Origin: Xanthoparmelia taractica
Lineage: Eukaryota; Ascomycota; Lecanoromycetes; Lecanorales; Parmeliaceae
DNA length: 11,282 nucleotides
Assembly: GCA_033085395.1 (NCBI GenBank)
Contig: JANQBS010000615.1
Coordinates: 1 to 11,282, forward strand
Direction: 5' to 3'
The notes under the pieces are model-generated. The model did not search any database. It was not told where the DNA came from and was given only the letters and a program-made list of their open reading frames with translations. The position numbers and the translations under genes were made by a program. Shown here one piece after another: positions 9,189 through 11,282 of this stretch; within the stretch, counting starts at the first letter, position 1, and every line of letters starts with the position of its first letter.

Positions 9189-9231
9189 TCTTTTTATAAT
9201 AATTATAATAATTATAAATTTAAATATAAGT
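9189..9231 (-). other. Possible gag zinc knuckle, decayed
   Basis: Immediately after the gag trace, the - strand reads a Tyr- and Asn-rich run followed by Lys-Lys-Asn. Under RIP, Cys (TGC/TGT) and His (CAC/CAT) codons become Tyr codons and Gly codons become Asn. The run therefore fits a decayed CCHC knuckle at the usual position between gag and protease. The exact Cys/His spacing could not be matched, so this is tentative. It is followed by an Asp/Asn/Lys-rich low-complexity linker (about 9010-9150). Confidence 0.35.
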
Positions 9232-10190
9232 GCGAGAATTATTAATATAAGCTCTCGATTAAATCTTATTTTTAAAATAATCTTCGATAGCGATTAAAGT
9301 AATCACACTCTATAAGTGTACGTAAAGATATTATTAATTAACGCGATTAATATCTATATTTCGACGATAATAATAGAACTTATAAAATTCGTAATAATAT
9401 TAATAAACCTCGTAATAATATAGTTTAAATCGAATTTCGACTCGCTATTATTATCGAAAGTATTATAAATCTAATTATATTATTCGTAATACGAGTTATA
9501 GATTAAGTTTAAGCTTAAGTAAAAGCGATAGATTTTTTAATTTTTATTAAAATAAAGCTTAAAGAATAGAATATTAAATTCTTTTAATATCTCTATAAAC
9601 TTATCGACGTAGCTTTAAGAATTATTATCGTATCTCGCGAGAATAACGTTATTTATTTTTTTAAAGATAAAATTAAGAATATTAAAGTTTTAAGACTTAA
9701 ACTTCTTAAGAATTATTTAAATATCTTTAATATTAATTTTATTTTTAATTATAAAGCGAGCGTTTCGCTTATAGCGAGATTTAAGTATAATATAAATCTT
9801 ATTATAAACTTACTTTCATATCTTAATCTTTTTAATAATAATAATTAAGATTATAAAGTTTTTAGCGATATATCATTAGATATTTAAAAGCTTTAACTTA
9901 TTCTTAAATTATTATTTTTATATTTAATAATTAAAGATATTTTTAAGCTTATTAATATTATCGAGATAATTTAAAAAGATCGAGATCTTAATCTCTTTAG
10001 TCGATATAATTAAAACTTAAAATTCTTAAGATTAATAAAGTTAATTATATTAATAAATCGAGTTTCGCTTAAAAATTAAAGAGATCTTTATTAGAGATTA
10101 ATTTTAACGATATTTCGAGAATAAATTATTTTAAAATAGAAGTTAAATTAGCGAGAGTAATTAAAATATATTCGCTATCGATATCGCTAT
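9232..10190 (-). other. Copia gag-like domain, decayed
   Basis: On the - strand, pieces such as SYVDKFIEILKEFNILF (about 9575-9630) and SKFDLNYIITRFINI (about 9400-9450) are legible without stops. They resemble the retrotransposon gag family found at the N-terminus of copia polyproteins. The extent towards the N-terminus (9900-10190) is inferred from a weaker trace in the same frame. Gag would form the virus-like particle that packages the element's RNA. Copy 1 lacks this domain. Confidence 0.65.
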
Positions 10191-10199
10191 TTAATAAAT

Positions 10200-11206
10200 T
10201 TATTAATATCTTAAGCATATAAAGAAAATCTCTTTTAATTTAAGATTAACTCGATATAAACGAGATCTTTATTATTAAAAAGCGAAGAAATAAATTAATA
10301 TAATATAATTAATAACGCTTTATTAAGAAAATTCTTTTATAAAATATAAGAATTTTAATCTTAAAATAAATAATATAAACGAATAATAAAAAAGAGAGTT
10401 CTTAATCTTTATAAATCTTAAAGACTCTTCTCTATTTAAATTATATTAATTATTTTAATTATTTCAATCTTTATTATTCTAATTATCTTAAATTAAGAAT
10501 TATAATATATATTTTAATCGTTTATTTTTAATTTTTACTTAACTATATTTCTCTTAATCGAGAGATCGCTTATTCGTATTAAAAACTTTTTTATCTTTAT
10601 AATAACGAGATTTAATTTATTTATCTTTAATTTTGATTCTTAATAAAGATTAAAAAAATTAAGTATTTTCGCTTTAAGACTTATTTATTTTTATTTTAAA
10701 CTCTATTAGCGAAAGCTAAAATAATAATTAGACTTATTTATTCTTCTTTTTCTTAACTCGTTTAAATTTAATCTTCGCCTATAATAATTAAAATAATTAA
10801 TTTCTTATTATTATTATAAATATTACGTAATTAATCTTAAACTTTAAAGTCTATATACTCGTTATCTAATTTAATATTTCGATATAATAAATAAAAGCGT
10901 ATTTCTCTTTATTTAGCGTATTCTACGTAAAAAAACTAATAATATTTTAAGAATTTTAATAAATATATAATTTTAATTAATCGCGTAGTGAGATTTAATA
11001 TTATCGATCTTAAAACGAAAAAGCGCTAAGCGATAAATTTCAGCCCTCGAATTAATAGCGAATTATAGTCGTTTAAACTCTAAATAATTATTTTAATATA
11101 GAAAATATCTATTATAAAGAGATTATTAAATAATTGCTATAGCGACGTTTAGTATCGCGATAAATATTAAAGAGTTATCGTAATAGCGATAGATTATAAT
11201 ATAGCT
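10200..11206. other. RIP-mutated DNA without assignable content
   Basis: About 1 kb lies between the gag trace and the right terminal repeat. It has the same depletion of CpA and CpC as the interior, with a small CC-containing exception around 11041-11047. I see no clear match to the 124-bp LTR, to the left arm or to a known protein. By position it could hold the 5' leader and decayed 5' LTR of copy 2, remnants of whatever element owns the terminal repeats, or both. Weak coding-like texture on the - strand at 10200-10320 may be the N-terminal part of gag. Confidence 0.5.
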
Positions 11207-11279
11207 TACGGGTCGGAAAGGTGTGATATCTGTTGAACATAGTCGTTTTCAACTTTTTTTCAACTTTTTTTAAAAAATT
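11207..11279 (-). repeat. Right terminal inverted repeat, not RIP-mutated
   Basis: This is the reverse complement of bases 1-73, with base 1 pairing with 11279 and base 73 with 11207. Homopolymer lengths in the two A7-GTTG units (11250-11260 and 11261-11271) are the same as in the left copy. Only three bases (ATA) remain to its right, so a target-site duplication cannot be judged. The inner flank at 11206 is unrelated to the inner flank of the left copy at 74. Confidence 0.85.
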
Positions 11280-11282
11280 ATA

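Larger units (their letters stand above)
5485..10190 (-). pseudogene. Copia gag-pol pseudogene, copy 2
   Basis: Read from right to left the order is gag, protease, integrase, RT, RNase H, which defines the copia type. Long in-frame pieces survive between RIP stops, for example in gag at about 9400-9640 and in integrase at about 8060-8150. The stop TAA lies at 5485-5487 and matches the stop of copy 1. The start codon cannot be fixed: ATG becomes ATA under this mutation pattern, and the beginning near 10190 is a guess from where gag-like reading fades. Many TAA and TAG codons exclude a functional polyprotein. Confidence 0.8.
4667..10200 (-). mobile_element. Ty1/copia LTR retrotransposon, copy 2, nearly complete but RIP-degraded
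   Basis: On the - strand the element can be followed from gag (about 10.2 kb) through protease, integrase, RT and RNase H to a stop at 5485-5487, a 3' non-coding tail and a 3' LTR. The coding trace of about 4.7 kb is the size expected of a copia gag-pol. Its 3' part (4667-8164) is homologous to copy 1. Its 5' part (8165 to about 10200) is unique in the window. I could not find a 5' LTR resembling the 124-bp one, so the element is either truncated at its 5' end or that LTR is beyond recognition. The right limit of 10200 is approximate. Confidence 0.8.

Noticed and set aside
10905..10945. Candidate 5' LTR of copia copy 2 (TTTAGCGTATT followed by ACGTAA, like the LTR part CTTAGCGTGTTACGTGA)
   Set aside because: The similarity covers only about 20 bases, and the flanking LTR sequence and the TGTTG-type end are not found in order. 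It could be chance in such biased DNA.
1..11282. Linear fungal mitochondrial plasmid (AT-rich with terminal inverted repeats)
   Set aside because: Such plasmids carry DNA and RNA polymerase genes with open frames. Here the content is dead nuclear-type LTR retrotransposons with a RIP-like signature.
1..11282. AT-rich bacterial or organellar genome with many short ORFs
   Set aside because: Stops lie where Trp, Gln and Arg codons of copia and gypsy pol are expected, and CpA/TpG are almost absent. This points to decay rather than natural low-GC coding, and the short ORFs do not match any family.

Overview
The window looks like a repeat-derived, AT-rich block from a filamentous ascomycete (Pezizomycotina). 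Four things support this. It is extremely AT-rich. CpA/TpG and CpC/GpG dinucleotides are almost absent, while TpA is in large excess. No intact protein-coding gene can be read on either strand. Decayed copies of two fungal retrotransposon classes (Ty1/copia and Ty3/gypsy) can still be recognised. This is the pattern left by repeat-induced point mutation (RIP). No tRNA, rRNA, CRISPR array or functional ORF is supported.

Layout. (1) Bases 1-73 and 11207-11279 form a terminal inverted repeat (72 of 73 bases matching by eye). Unlike everything between them, these ends are not RIP-mutated. (2) Bases 74-3633 are a 5'-truncated copia element on the + strand. It starts inside the integrase core and runs through reverse transcriptase and RNase H to a stop at 2856-2858, then about 650 bp of non-coding DNA, a polypurine tract and a 124-bp 3' LTR (3510-3633). 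(3) Bases 3634-4666 are a fragment of a Ty3/gypsy pol gene on the - strand, identifiable from its RNase H region. (4) Bases 4667 to about 10200 are a second, nearly complete copia copy on the - strand: 3' LTR 4667-4790, pol stop at 5485-5487, RNase H, RT, integrase, protease and gag ending near 10.2 kb. No 5' LTR was found. (5) Bases from about 10200 to 11206 are RIP-mutated DNA with no assignable content.

Because the two copia copies point tail-to-tail, 74-3633 and 4667-8164 make an imperfect inverted repeat with arms of about 3.5 kb around a 1.03-kb gypsy spacer. The arms differ mainly by C/T and G/A changes and by a local 17-bp tandem expansion in the left arm, so they decayed at least partly independently.

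Nothing here is likely to make protein. The points of interest are structural: intact-looking 73-bp termini bounding a heavily mutated interior, a truncated copia that starts at the very base where the left terminal repeat ends, a very large inverted repeat, and a mutation signature that spares CpG and CpT but removes CpA and CpC. All family assignments come from reading RIP-altered translations by eye, without alignment software.
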